The notes: a model not told the origin generated them from the sequence alone. Positions 39,258 through 52,609 are shown, numbered from the stretch's first letter. The stretch: DNA of 64,000 nucleotides from Sipunculus nudus (GCA_026874595.1 CM049315.1:38892164-38956163), one strand, 5' to 3'. Program-made: numbers and translations.

Positions 39258-39300
39258 TTTGTATATATATATATGTATATACATATATATATATATATAA
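39258..39300. repeat. (TA)n microsatellite
   Basis: Interrupted TA/GTATA tract. Confidence 0.93.
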
Positions 39301-39728
39301 TACTCATTCCCTATAAATTTAATACAATTAAAATATCGCAATATATTGTAATACGAAATTTTTAGGCGATACCCAGCCTTATTTATTATGTATATGATTT
39401 TCTTTACAGGAACCAACTAAGTACTAAGTAAGTACCAACTAAGGCACTTAGTACGCGCATTGCCCATGTACATGAAAAATGTGCATTGTCTCTGCGGGGT
39501 TGCATTCGAACTTGATGGACTTGAGACTGAATACAAGAAAAAAAAAGGGGGGGGGGAGAAGGAGGGGGAGGCAAGCAGTAACCCACCCTGAGACCTTAGC
39601 ATACATAACTGAGACTCAGGGAAGCGGAAACAGTATTGCTTTTGTATCCACATTTTACGGTATCAAACTTAGACACACTTGAGCTTGTTGAAGTTTTCTT
39701 TTAAGTTTATACGCTTTTAATTTAATAA
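39301..39728. other. Spacer between two Helitron-like copies
   Basis: No gene. A purine-rich run (A then G, about 39539-39572) is present. Confidence 0.5.
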
Positions 39729-41432
39729 CTAGATGCACCCGTGTGAAATCCACGGTTCTATGGAATAAACATGTGTTAAGAGCTGGTACAGGGAGAGAAT
39801 GTCGCATATTTTAATCCTGAACTCTTCGCAGGGACTTTTTTCATGTGCTACACTTGCATGATATAAACATTATTTGTGCTAAAATTCTTCAGGAAACCCC
39901 CGACCCTAAAATGTCGGTAAAGAATGGAAAATTATTCTTTTCAAGAAATCACACAAAGAAATAAGTTTTAGAAAAAGAAGTGAGGCATATATGGAGTGTT
40001 CGAATTCTGAGCGAGTTTTTCCCCCCGACAAAAAGGGCATAGCGTTAACATTGCTCAAGTGATAACAATAAAATTGATAGAACGGTTGTATATAGACGCC
40101 ATCTACTGAGACTGTAATTTGAAGGAAATACATGACTATAACAATGTTAAAGTTAATGATAACTTCGTACAAACTGAAGCTCAGTGAACATCACGAAAAA
40201 CGATGTTTTAGCTGCCAGTTCAGATTGATCTCAAGTACGCTAACACACTAACCCTTGTCGTTAAAGGCACCAAAAAAATGCAGCGTGTAGCTACCCATGA
40301 TAAAAGCCAGGCTAAGGTAAATAGATCACAACAATAATGAATGTTTGTTCTACGCTCTGTTGATTTATTTGAACAACCTGAAAAATGGCAGAACTATTCA
40401 AACCTTGGTTTCCGTGGATAGAAAATTATGAATGCAGAGACACACCATTAATTCCAGAACACAGTCAAATGACGGTCTATCATGTCTACGGGCTCGGTTC
40501 TTGTGTTGACTCAAGCGTTCGCAATATTGAAAGCAGATCCATATGGTTATATGTTAAGCGCTTGCATTCAAAAGCTTTACTTCCTTTGGAGAGAATATTT
40601 TTTAGCATAATGGATATATGGGATCAATGAGGATTATAGTGGACCCAGGTGACTGCAAAAAGCACAAAAACGCCCTTGATATGTTCTCTGGCCATGGTTT
40701 TATGGTGCCAGTGAGCTCAAAATGCATTAAAATTCCCAAGGCGCGGCCTGAATAAAGTGGTAGGCATGGAGGACCATACAGCAAAAAAGCAATAGGGGCA
40801 CCTATAAAGGGAATATTAAAATTATTAATTATGCAGCTTAATTGGGCATATTCCCGCAAAATAAAACAAACCAGTCCTATAAAAGCGCACGGCCGAAACG
40901 TGTGCACAATTTCGAAGGCAAAATTAGAACGGAAGCATGTAAACCTTTGTCTAGAAAAACAGCTATTCATCATATAGAAAGTTGCTTCATTAAAGACTGA
41001 TCAAGCGCTGTATGTGACTGGAGAATGAATGAAAATTTGACTGGATTAAAAACGTGAAATATGAACTTATAATAATCTTTTCACCGCAACGCAAGGGCCC
41101 ATATGAAAATGCGCGACATTTTTATTAAGTTTGAATTTTTTTTCATATTGGAACGTTATTCAGTATACTTTCTTTCAATTTCCATCCGATCTTATCCCGT
41201 TACCTATTCATATGTACCTGCACCTATAGTTCTAAAGAAGGTCGTGGCCTGTTGTCGATCGCATTACGGTTGGCACATGAGAGGATTAAAGTAAAGATCA
41301 TTAAGTTATTAAAAGTATACCTTTCCAAACTGTCAAGACAAATATTCACATTTAATCCTCAAAATTGAAAGAGTCTCCACAAAAATTATTTTGAAGCCTA
41401 CTTGGCCAAAAGTTTGCATTGGTATCATTTTT
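39729..41432 (-). mobile_element. Helitron-like element, copy 3
   Basis: The minus-strand 3' end is a diverged hairpin (CCGTG...CACGG), then GGTGCAT-type spacing and CTAG followed by T. The body is shorter than copy 2, but its 5' half (from about 40490) aligns with 38690-39170 and 60130-61080. Homology with the latter ends at TTTGCATT-GTA-CA-TTTTT, suggesting a shared 5' edge near 41432, although the canonical 5' TC cannot be identified. Confidence 0.62.
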
Positions 41433-41433
41433 A

Positions 41434-41446
41434 AATAATAATAATA

Positions 41447-41541
<95 letters not shown>
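41434..41541. repeat. (AAT)n(ATT)n palindromic microsatellite
   Basis: About 56 bp of AAT triplets followed by about 52 bp of ATT triplets. The tract is nearly its own reverse complement and could extrude a long hairpin. It abuts the presumed 5' edge of Helitron-like copy 3. Confidence 0.95.
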
Positions 41542-41542
<1 letters not shown>

Positions 41543-43504
41543 TATTTATTTGTAAAGCGTAAAATCCACCAGAAATGGTTTCCTTAACGCTTTACATGAT
41601 AAAAAAAGTGACAAATGGAAAGATATTTGTTGAATTAGCAATGAACCAAATGAATGAATTAAAAAAAAAAACAAAATAAAGTTTTAAAATAATAAAAAAC
41701 ATTTTAAGAATTCATATCACAGCAGTTCATTGTCTACAATATCCGTAAAACTGTTTGAACAAATCGGGTTTAAGATGAGAATTAAAAGGATTGTGATCGC
41801 AGGTACTCCGGTTATTCATTCCTAAGTTTCGGACCAGCTACACCAAAAGCTCTCATATACTCGATGACCTTGTGAATGGAACGTCTAAGAGATCCTGGTG
41901 AGAAAATCAACGCTCACGACTCTGGTGATACGGATAAATAAGCTCCTGCGGGTAGTACGGAGCCAATTGTTTTTCTTTTATTTTTTTCTAAAATACGAGG
42001 ACCAGAACTTTAAATTGTATCCTCTGACACACTGTTAGCCAAGGAAGAGCATGGAGCACAGGTGTGACGTGATTAGATTTAATAAAATCAACGATTGCAA
42101 ATAAATATACAAGTATTAATAAATATATGCCACGAGTCATTAAATCGTTTAACAATTTGCATAATTGCCATGGGGAAAATAGTGTGAGGGAGCTTCATTC
42201 TGCGGTTGTCTATCTTAAAAAGGTGGTAGTGTAACAAAGAGTGTGATTTTGAAGTAATCCGTGCACAAATATCATTATCTGATCATATACCACATGTGCA
42301 GATGAATAACCATTCATTTACGCTCCCGAGGCAGCGGAAACCTTGCGCTTCTAAAGAAGAAACTGATTTTCACGCTGCCAGCTTTGACCGTTAATGATAT
42401 ATTTAGACACCAGATGCATGGCGGTTCGTTGTCCGCTGAAAAAAAAAAAACGTGCGTATGATGTGACAAGCAGCCAACCAGATGCCAATAAACAAACACT
42501 CGACAGGCATCCTGGCTCCGCCCAGAGCTGCGCTTCAAGCCCCGCTTGCTGAGAGTTAACGGTCAAATTTAAATTGCTCCCTCTGTATTCTCGCATCATC
42601 GACCGATTCGATTATGACATTATGACTGTGTTAGCGAAGCCATGTATCTGTTGTCTGCAGCACTGAAACCAGCCAGCGAGGTGTGCACGCAGCCTTTGTT
42701 GTTACGTTTCGTTTGAATTACAACTCACCGGCCGGGCATCCTATGTGCCCAAGGCCCTAAGCAAACCACGTCTGGGGCAATTCTCTTTGAGCCTGTGGTC
42801 TGTTCAGACGGTTACCGGGGCGATGAACTGACTCAAAACGAAATGAACATGATTTGTTCCGTGTATTCCTCGCTTGGCCGTGTCTTCCACCACAAGGTGT
42901 CATCTGATTGGACGAAAATACAGTGCTCCCCTCTGGTGTAGCAATTCAGGATACTAGGCCATAACAAACAGCGCTTACGATATAGGGAGTAGGCCTATAG
43001 TTAATGCGCTGTGTAAAGAGCGTACCAATCATTATATAAACCCAGAGCTGTTTGTTCGCACGGGCCCAGAGGGTATAGTCGTCCAAATGCAGTTATCTTG
43101 GTTTATAAACAGGGGAAGAATACATTCCAGCAAATTACTAAATAATCCTTAAAAGGACAGTGCATGTAAACGTAGCCAGGCGGTGTCAAACACGCTCCAA
43201 ACATATAACACTTGATGAGTACAAGGCCCATTTACTGCCAGGCGTTGTGAATTTGTGTGCCCTGGCCAGCGTTTACTGTTTCAAGTAAAATGCGATAATA
43301 ATGCTAAAGTTTAAAACATGTTTAAAATCTATTGTCGCTTAAACGAAGGGTTCGACATCAACGCTCGCCCACTCGGACGGGCGAGTTCTATTTTTTGGCT
43401 AATGTCTATTCCTGATAGTGGATAGCATATTTTAGTGACTTCAGCCAGAATGCCTTTGATCTACTGTCTTTTGGTCTATAAGTTAATTCTTAATTATGTT
43501 CCAG

Positions 43505-43507
<3 letters not shown>
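41542..43507. other. Gene-free interval
   Basis: A TTTGTAAAGCG...CGCTTTACA inverted pair at about 41550-41597 suggests another small repeat next to the triplet tract. Otherwise nothing recognised. Confidence 0.45.

Positions 43508-43568
<61 letters not shown>
43508..43568. repeat. (TA)n microsatellite
   Basis: About 60 bp of TA dinucleotides. Confidence 0.97.
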
Positions 43569-43569
<1 letters not shown>

Positions 43570-43927
43570 TGCCTTTTTTCTTACATTAGGCAGGTCCTTA
43601 ATTAATAACAGATTTGTTTTGTTGTGACTTCACAGACACGAATACCCCACAACTCTGTACGATTTTATGAACTAGTTTGTATAAAGGGTATCTCTTGTGA
43701 AGACAACTTTATATTACGAACTCTTGTGAGGACCGTCTCGGTATCACCGTGTATGAGGCACCTACCAGCAATGTACACTGTATATATACCTGTATTGGCT
43801 TTGCGTTATCATGGTATATTTTCCATTGTTGTGAAAAATTAGGTTGCTGTGCAGCATTCACCAGCCGTACCGTTTTTTAACACTCCCGCCTTTCGCGCAA
43901 AACAGCTTAAGCTTTACATGAGGATTA

Positions 43928-44137
43928 AAGGCGGTTTCACACCGGATGCGTCCGAACGAATATGACACGAACGAATATTTCTGTCGTTCCGACTAAAATC
44001 CCGTCGCCTCCAAAATTTCATTCACACCAAATCCGAACGATATTTTTGGTTTCCGACCGAGGAATTTTCGTCTCCGAAATTCGTATTGGATAGCTATATG
44101 AGCAACATATCGGATGCACTACAATATAAGCATTCTG

Positions 44138-44211
<74 letters not shown>

Positions 44212-46357
44212 ATGTCGAATATTTCTTAACTTGTAAATTGATTTTCTCATTAATTTGTTATTAATAATAATTAATAATAGAGTTTTCCCTGAGAGTACTG
44301 ACTGTATAATTAAAGATTATTAGGCCTTGCTTGTTACCAGCTATAGTCACGAGTTCACAGGTGACAGATATTTACCACTGGCTGGACCCTGATACCCATC
44401 TCAACATGCCTTTATAAGTAATTGCGCAACTTGTTGTTTCAACAGAACACATTCCATTGCAACTCCTCTATTTCAGGTTTAATCAAAGTTTGAATCACTA
44501 GTTAAGTTTGATTTAATTTTGATTTTCAAATCTGCAATATGATTAAGAACAGTCTGCCCTCAGCTTTGAAACTTCTGTTTATATGCAAAACTTTGAACTG
44601 AAAATAATATTTTTATAATAATAAAAATGACACATTATAAAGCTGACTTATATTTATATGGCAGGGACGTCAATATGGGTGTGGGGGGTGATCAATGTAA
44701 TCATCCCCCCTCCTTTTAGAGAATTAATTTAATAAACTGCAGATAATATATTAAGAATAAGAATTTACCATGGAATATTTTATCTTAACTTGGTTTAAGT
44801 CTAAATGTTTTGTCCCCGATTATAAATTAAATAATTGGCCAAGCGGCGATTGAATTCCCCTTTGATTAAAATATAATTTTCCCCAGGAAATATACTTATT
44901 ATAAAAAAAAAGTCTCATTTAGATGGAAAAATCATTCGAGCTAAGAAAAAGGTATAACTATCTGTTTAAATCAAATCAATTTGATTAAAATAAAAAATTA
45001 ATCCCTGTTTTTATGTTTTTTTATCACAAAAGTTTAAAACAGTGGCGAGGAAACAACATTACTTTGTTGTACAGAATTATATATCAAATGGGTAGTTTTA
45101 TTTTTTCGCCTTCAGGCGGTTTCACACCGGATGCGTCCGAACGAATTTTACGTCCGAACGAAAATTTGCTGTACGAACGAAAAAATTAAAACCTTTATTT
45201 TATGTTGGTGCATACACACCTACTTCGAACGATGCTATCCGAACGAAAATAATAGAACATGTTCTATTTTTTGTCGTTCGCATCGGACGAAAATGGCTTC
45301 TTTTCACCTTAAACACAAAAGAGACTGGTTCATTTGTACGTCACCTATTTGATTTATAATATTGTACAACAAAGAAATGTTGTTTTATTGTCCACTTTTC
45401 TTACATTATGTGGTAAAAAAATATAAAAAGAGGGACTTTTTTTATTTTTATCAAATTAATTTGATTTAGACAGATGTTTATAACGGTTTTAGCTCCAATG
45501 GTTTATCCATTAAAATCTTTTTAAATAATATGTATATTTCCTTGGGGGGATGGAATTATATTTTAATCAAAGAGGATTTCAATCGACGCATGGCCACTTA
45601 TTTTAATTTACAATCGAGGACAAATCATTTAGACTTTTAAACCAGGTTAAGATATTACAATTCATGGTAATTTCTAATTCTTAATATATTATTTGTAATA
45701 TATTACAGTTATTCTCTGAAAGGGGGGGGGGGGTATGATTACATTGATCATCCCCCCTACCCCCCCCCCCCCATTTCATTGACGCCCTTGAATATAAGTC
45801 AGCTGTATGAGCGATATGTACACAAATAAGCAACATTATTCAGGCCTTGTAGTTCATAACCCAACCCCTCTCCGAAAATAAAATGTTCCCCAATAAATTT
45901 AGAAAAAAACATGATTCATGTGTCATTTTTATTATTACAAAGTATTATTTATAGTTAAACGTTTTACATATAAACGCAAGTTTTAAAGCTTTGGGCGGAC
46001 TGTTCTAAATCATATTGTCAGATTTGAAAATCAAATAAAAATCAAACTTAACCAGTGATTCAAACTTTAACTTAACTTGAAATGCAGGAGATGCAATGGA
46101 ATCTGTTCTGTTAAAACAACATGTTGCATAATTATTTTAAAGGCATTTTGAAATGAGAATCTTGGTCCAGTGAGTGGTATAAATATATGTCACCTGTGAA
46201 CTCATGACTATAGCTGGTATCTAGCAAGGCCCAATAATTTTCAATCATACCGTCATTATACTCAGAGATAAACTTTATTATTAATTATAATTAATCACAA
46301 AATTTAGGAGAAAATCAATTTACAAGTACAAAAATATTCGACATTTTTCTGTATAGG

Positions 46358-46430
<73 letters not shown>

Positions 46431-46647
46431 TATATGGCAATAAAGTCTATATTATAGCGCATCCGATATATTTCTCATATAGCTGTCCAATACGAATTTC
46501 GGAGACGAAAATTCTTCGGTCGGAAACCAAAAATATCGTTCGGATTCGGTGTGAATGAAATTTCGGATGCAACAGGATTTTAGTCGGAACGATAGAAATA
46601 TCCGTTTGTGTCATATTCGTTCGGACGCATCCGGTGTGAAACCGCCC
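43928..46647. mobile_element. 2.7-kb Harbinger-like foldback element
   Basis: Ends are AAGGCGGTTTCACACCGGAT and ATCCGGTGTGAAACCGCCC, flanked by TTA on both sides (43925-43927, 46648-46650). The arms are inverted copies of each other over about 1.2 kb (43928-45114 and about 45333-46647), including TA tracts at mirror positions (44141-44211, 46360-46434). The ~215-bp centre begins with a third copy of the terminal sequence GGCGGTTTCACACCGGATGC. TTA duplication and the GGCGGTTTCACACC-type TIR fit PIF/Harbinger-derived elements. A paralogous locus at 61.19-61.25 kb lacks the element. No transposase is encoded. Confidence 0.88.
45113..45332 (+). repeat. Central spacer with a third terminal copy
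   Basis: Starts GGCGGTTTCACACCGGATGC and then has repeated CGAACGAAAA words, like the outermost part of the foldback arms but with different continuation. It is probably a relic of a nested or recombined element. Confidence 0.75.
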
Positions 46648-46650
46648 TTA

Positions 46651-47030
46651 AGATGGTTACAATCATGGTAAGTATGGTGGAGTTCACGAGATGTGGGCTA
46701 GGGGCCCCCGCCCGTCAGTGTTGCTTCACCCAGGGACCCATACCCATAATGATGTTAAGACGGCCCTGTATGAACCTTCCCTATGAAGTGTAATCCTTGA
46801 ATCTCATTGCCTCGGCCAGAAGAGAATGCGTTCGTTCCCTTTCGTGTTTGTGTATTTTTTTGTGTAGTTGTGTGTTTGTTCATAACATAACTGACGAAGT
46901 GATGAACAGATCTCCTGTATTTTATGTATTCTCGGGGCATTTAGGGAATGGGCCTATGAAGAATCGATTAGCTTAGGTGTTGATCTGGCACATGATCCGG
47001 ATTTAGGAACGTCATCAAGGAATATTCACA
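46651..47030 (+). repeat. Dispersed segment, copy 1 (right of the foldback)
   Basis: Matches 61210-61500 (landmarks GGTGGAGTTCACGAG, GACGGCCCTGTATGAACCTT, TGAAGAATCGATTAG). Together with 43900-43927 it forms the host sequence split by the foldback element. Confidence 0.85.
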
Positions 47031-47033
47031 AAT

Positions 47034-47165
47034 ACACAAGTAGTAACAACAGGAAAAACCGTGACTTTTTCAGGTAAACATACGGAAATAAAGGTGTTTT
47101 ACAGAAATGGAACACTCGCTTAGGGTTTATTCTGGGAACAACGACGGAGCAGGAAAAGATGTGAT
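47034..47165 (+). pseudogene. Fragment of the GT31 gene 1
   Basis: About 130 bp align without gaps to 34912-35042, that is codons for the region around NRKNRDF through FILGTTT, at roughly 90 percent identity. An in-frame TAA (47075-47077) replaces the Ser codon of the IRSTYG motif. Sequence homology begins and ends abruptly, with repeats on both sides. It is a small, non-functional duplicate of the exon at 34.6 kb. Confidence 0.88.
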
Positions 47166-47199
47166 GATATTCACTGCAGTATAGATCGAAACGGTTTTA

Positions 47200-48643
47200 T
47201 ATTTATCATCAATAATTTTTAATAAGCTTAGCGCTCCTAGTTTACTATGTTTTTGATTTTTTCCTCACACAAACCGACGAAGTGTTCTATGGTATAATTG
47301 GCACCGCATTTATACAACACATATACTCAACTCACAGTATGTACATTATGTGGAGTGTGACTGTCGACCCTCACAGATATTGATATAACCCCCGAGAGCT
47401 TAAAATATACAACTGAGACTCTAGGAAGCCGAGATAGAATTGTTTTCTTATCCGCATTTTACCGTTTTAACTTTTAAAACCTATTAAACCTACTGAAACA
47501 CCTTGTTTGTTGATGTTTTCTTTTCAGTTTACGACATTAATGATACACTGTATTGCCTCATAAAAGACTGATCATGCCTTGTATACGATTGGAGAATCAA
47601 GGAAAATATGATTGGATTTATTACGTGGGGTTTGGATTTTTACTAATCTTTTCATTGCAATTCGAGGACTCGTGTGCCAATATGCACATTTTTCTAACCA
47701 TTAAATGATTATTCATGTTGTACGTCATTCAGTAGACTTTCTCTCATTCTCATCTCATACGCTCGAATATATTACAATATGCATCTGCTCCTGCAGTTCT
47801 GAAGGTGTTTGGGCTGATGTCCCTTAAATTTCCGTTGGCACTTCCTTTCATCATGAGCGGATTAATGTTAAGATCACAAACGTTAATAAAGTATAACTTT
47901 CCCAATTGTCAAGACAATTATGCACATAACATCCTAAATATTTTAAGTGACTCCCCTATGAGACTAAAAAAAATTTAAGAGTATTTTGTACAAAATTTTA
48001 TGAAAAGAAAATCAGGGATTTGCTATACATGTAGAATTTGAATTGATTTATTCATATTAAAAAATTGATAATTATGATTATAACCTTTTACACTAGATTT
48101 ATTGTTATTTTGAGAGTTATAATTAACAGTCACGGCCCTGAGTGAATTCAGCAATATACATATTTTATTTTACTAATTTAAATGTCAGGAACATTTCAAC
48201 GCAGCCTTTTAAATACTAATGCATGTATTTGAGAAAATATAACTATGTGACTGAGTCCGTGTACATTTACTTAAAATTATACAAAATATCATGCATATTC
48301 AAATTCAGCTAAACGCCGTGACCAATGCGTCCTTTGGTGTAATTTCCATTGAGGAACTTCGACATGCTCCAAAATTTTTACTTTGGGTTGTCCTATTTAT
48401 AAAGGTAGGGATGACGTAAGATTGTTTACTCATCTGTTAATATATGTGCAAGGTCATCACCATATAACTTGTAAAGTTTACGGGATTCTAAAGGATTAAA
48501 AAGATTTTGAGCTGGATTTTTACTGGTCTGGAATTTTTTTTAGAAAAAAAGCAGGAGTGCATGCTGATCTGATTATTAATGGAATAATTTTTACCAATAA
48601 AATGAAACACAGATAGGTTATCGGGTTATTGGGCAATCAACAC

Positions 48644-48645
<2 letters not shown>
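47200..48645. other. Repeat-derived and unrecognised sequence
   Basis: The part at about 47570-47960 aligns with the inner region of the Helitron-like family (GAGGACTCG, CTGCAGTTCT, TGTCAAGACAA landmarks). The rest shows no gene. Confidence 0.55.

Positions 48646-48714
<69 letters not shown>
48646..48714. repeat. (TA)n microsatellite
   Basis: About 69 bp of AT dinucleotides. Confidence 0.97.
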
Positions 48715-48718
<4 letters not shown>

Positions 48719-49180
48719 ATAAACACGTTCCCTGTATAAATAAGAATAAAATAATAAAAAATAGTTTTAATATATTTAAAAAAAATACATATTTATACGT
48801 GCAATATATACAAGGTATATCTACAGCAGTATTATACATCAGTCAAATACACATAAACCGTATGCAGATCCATACTACGGAACTTCGGTATGAATGTCTA
48901 AATACCAATTATCACATAGTTGTTTAGCACCTATTGGTATTGAACAAAACAAAAAACAAGTATATTCTGAATGAATGCAAATGGAATGTAGTATATGTAA
49001 ATTTTTTAAGTGTTAGGACGAAACATATTATGTTACTAAATAACCACCGGGGGAAAATCGCAATAGAAATCCCGTGTCATTCAAAATCTACAAAATTCTT
49101 GTTAAAAAGTTACATTTACTCAGTGCGAGGTAACAAGCATGAAGTCCTTTAAAATATCTGAACAAGGTGGCGCAGGTCCT
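48715..49180. other. Non-coding
   Basis: The 72-codon frame at 48934-49152 has no recognisable motif. Nothing else is seen. Confidence 0.45.
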
Positions 49181-49266
49181 GCAGGTAATTTTTAGCTCAG
49201 CTGACTAAAAGTCATTTGAGCTATAGCGATCACCCTTTGTCCGGCGTCCGTCCGTCTGGCCGTCCG
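49181..49266 (+). repeat. Leader module of the tandem array
   Basis: TTAGCTCAGCTGACTAAAAG, then TCATTTGAGCTATAGCGATC and GTCCGTCCGTC. It resembles a widely dispersed module of molluscan genomes (remembered, not searched) and leads straight into the array. Confidence 0.55.
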
Positions 49267-51120
49267 TTAACAGGGCACAAATTGTAACCGCTGGACATGG
49301 AATCTTCTCTCTTGACATCCAGGGAGGTCCATAAAAAAATCTCCTTGGAAACCTGAAATTAAGTCTCTGTTACCCATATCCTTCAAGCTATGGGGCTCCG
49401 AAGTAACCCCCAGAATAATGCAAAATTTGATACAAAACTCAAGTATCTGAATAACTGCTGCATTGATCACTATGATTCTATGCATGAATATTGATCATAT
49501 GATGTGCCATCACTTCCTGCACACTGGTGGCGCCACCTGTATTTTTCCAATTTTTTACGATTTTTTTTCTCTTTTTTTTCAGACCTGCAATGAAACTGTC
49601 ATCTGTTAACAGGGCACAAATCGTAACCACTGGACCTGGAATCTTCATACTTAATATTCAGGGAGGTCCATGAAAAATCTCCTTGGAAACCTGAAATTAG
49701 GTCTCTGTTACTCATATCCTTCGAGCTATGAGGCTCCGAAGTACCCCCCAGAATAATGCAAAATTTGATACAAAAGCTCAAGTATCTGAATAACTACTTC
49801 ATTGATTACCATGATTCTTTGCATGAATATTGATCATGGAAAGTTCCATCACTTCCTGCAGACTGGTGGCGCCACCTGTATTTTTTTCCAATTTTTACTA
49901 ATTTTTTTCTCTTCTTTTTCCAGACCTGCAATGAAACTGTCATCTGATAACAGGGAACAAATCGTAACCACTGGACCTGGAATCTTCAAACTTAATATCC
50001 AGGGAGGTCCATGAAAAATCTCGTCGCAAACCTGAAATTAGGTCTCTGTCACCCATATCCTTTGAGCTATGGGGATCCGAAGTACCCCCCAGAATAATGC
50101 AAAATTTGATACAAAAGCTTAAGTATCTGAATAACTACTGCATTGATCACCATGAATCTTTGCATGAATATTGATCATGGGATGTTCCATCATTTCCCGC
50201 AGACCGGTGGCGCCACCTGTATTATTCCAATTTTTACAAATTATTTTCTTGATTTTTGAGACCTTCAAAGAAGCTGTCATCTGTTAACAGGGCACAAATC
50301 GTAACCGCTGGACCTGGATTCTTCTAACTTAACATCAAGAGAGGTACATGAAAAGTCTCTGTGAAAACATGAAATTAGGTCTCTTTTACCCATATCCTTC
50401 GTAGTAAGTACCCCTCAGAATAATAAAAAATTTGATACAAAGCTCCAGTATCTGAATAACTAATGCATTGATCTCCAGGATTCTTTGCAGGCAAATTGAC
50501 CATGGAGTGTTCCATCAGTTCCTGCAAACTGGTGGCGCCACTTGTAGTTTTTCCAATTTTTACGAATTTTTTTCTTTATTTTCGAGACTTTCAAAGAAGC
50601 TGTCATCTGTTAACAGGGCACAAATCATAACCGCTGGACCTGGAATCTTCTTACTTGACATCAAGGGAGGACCATGATAAGTCCGTGTGAAAACGTAAAA
50701 TTAGGTCTCTGTTACCCATATCCTCAGCGCTATGGGGCTCGTAAGTACCCCTAAGAATAATTAAACATGTGATACAAAAGCTGCAGTATCTGAATAAGTA
50801 ATGTGCTGATGGCCATGATTTTTTGCATGCTTATTGATCATGGAGTGTTTCATCACTTTCTGCAGACTGGTGGCGCCACCTATATATTTTTTTTATTTGT
50901 ACGCATTTTTTCTCTTTTTGAGACTTTCAAATAAAGCCTCATCTTGTAACAGGGCACAAATCGTAACCACTTGACCTAGAATCTTCATACTTGACATCTA
51001 GGGAGGTCCATGAAAAGTCTTCATGAAAATCTGAAATTAGATCTCTGTTACCCATATCCTATGAGCTATGGGGCTCGTAAGTACCCCTAAAATAATTTAA
51101 AATGTGATACAAAAACTGTG
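49267..51120 (+). repeat. Tandem array A, ~338-bp units, six copies
   Basis: Units begin CTGTTAACAGGGCACAAATC near 49265, 49603, 49943, 50280, 50607 and 50943. Each carries GGTCCATGAAAA, AATTAGGTCTCTGTTACCCA and the core ACTGGTGGCGCCACCTGTAT. Spacings are about 338, 340, 337, 327 and 336 bp. Identity is lower in the later units. A detached seventh unit lies at about 52610-52910. Short open frames in it are not conserved between units. Confidence 0.92.
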
Positions 51121-51199
51121 TTCGTTTCTGGAGAACTCCTCTGAGACCCTTGGACCGATCTTTCCGTAACCCAGGCATAGTTGTTCCCTCATCTATGTA

Positions 51200-52480
51200 G
51201 TTGTGCATAACAAAGACAGGTGGCACCACCTGCAATCCTTTCTGTGCAGTCTGAATCTGGGTGTCTTTTATGTAACAGCCGATATCTCAGGAGTGGCTCA
51301 ATGTATTGAGCTGAATGTTTGCATGTCTTTAGATCTTGGATCTCTCCATCTTGTTATCATGACTGGTGGCGCCACCTACAATACTTTTTGCGTAGCATCC
51401 ATTTGTGCATTTGCCATCTGTTCTTCTTAGTGGTTCTTCAATGTATTGGGGTGAAATTGTGCATGTTCATAGATCCTTGACACCTCCATCTCATACAAAG
51501 ACTGGTGGCGCCATCTGCAATAATTTTCACATGGCGTCCATCCGTATATTTGCTTTTGGTAAAAATTGCTCATACCTCAGGAGTGGTTCAAGGTATGGGT
51601 CTGAAATTTGGCATGTCCATCCATCTTGGAAAGTTTTCTCGTAAACCAGACAGGTGGCGCCACCTACCTTCCCGTTTTTGTAGAATAAATTAATGCCCTT
51701 TTCTAAGGAGTGATTTGCCATTTTGGCCTGAAATTGGGCATATCCATAGTTCATGGACTCCTCCATATTGTACTCAAAACTGGTGGTGCCATCTGCAATC
51801 ATTTTCAGGTGGTGTCCATCCGTACGTGTGCTTTGTATGAAACTTGCTCATATCTCCGAAGTGGTTCAAGGTATTGGTCTGAAATTTGGCATGTTCATCC
51901 ATCTTGGAAAATTTTCTCGTAAACCAGATAGGTGGTGCCACTTACCTTCCTGTTTCTGTAGAATAAATTATTGCTCTTTTCTCAGGAGTGATTGGTCGTA
52001 TTGGCCTGAAATGGTGCATACCCATAGATCTTGGACTCCTCCATCTTGTACTCAAGACTTGTGGTGCCATCTGCAACGATTTTCAGGTGGTGTCTATCCG
52101 TACGTGTGCTTTAGGTGGAAATTGCCCATATCTCCATAGTGGTTCACGGTATTGGTCTATAATTTGGCATATCCATCCAACTTGGAAAGTTTCTCGTAAA
52201 CCAGACAGGTGGTGCCACTTACCTTCCCATTTCCGTAGAATAAATGACTGATCTTTTCTTAGGACTGGTGTGCCATATTGGCCTGAAATTGTGCATATCC
52301 ATATATCTTGGACTCCTCCATGTTGTACTCAAGACATTTGCTTTGGGTGAAAATTGCTCATATCTTAGGAATGGTTCAAGGTATTGTTCTGAAATTTGGC
52401 ATGTAAATCCGTCTTGGAGAGTTTTCTTATAAACCAAACAGGTGGTGCCAGTTATTTTGTTGATTAAATTAATGCCCTTT
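51200..52480 (+). repeat. Tandem array B, ~278-bp dimeric units
   Basis: The core GGTGG(C/T)GCCA occurs near 51219, 51365, 51504, 51653, 51782, 51931, 52060, 52208 and 52440. Spacings alternate at about 148 and 130 bp, so the higher-order unit is a dimer near 278 bp. Shared words include GGAGTGGTTCAAGGTAT and CTTGGAAAGTTTTCTCGTAA. The frame at 51753-52139 crosses units and is a by-product. Confidence 0.9.
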
Positions 52481-52609
52481 TCTCAGAGTTTTAGTGGACT
52501 ATATTCAGGAGTGGTGTGACATACCACTCAATCCATCCCTCACTCCACCTGTACCACTCTGACTTTGGCGGATACCCATTGTCGCCTGGCAAATGTTTTC
52601 TAGTTAAAA

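Noticed and set aside
36053-39385. A single hAT-type element spanning both Helitron-like copies
   Set aside because: The GCGATAT-type ends at 36.05 and 39.36 kb are only loosely complementary and no 8-bp duplication could be found.
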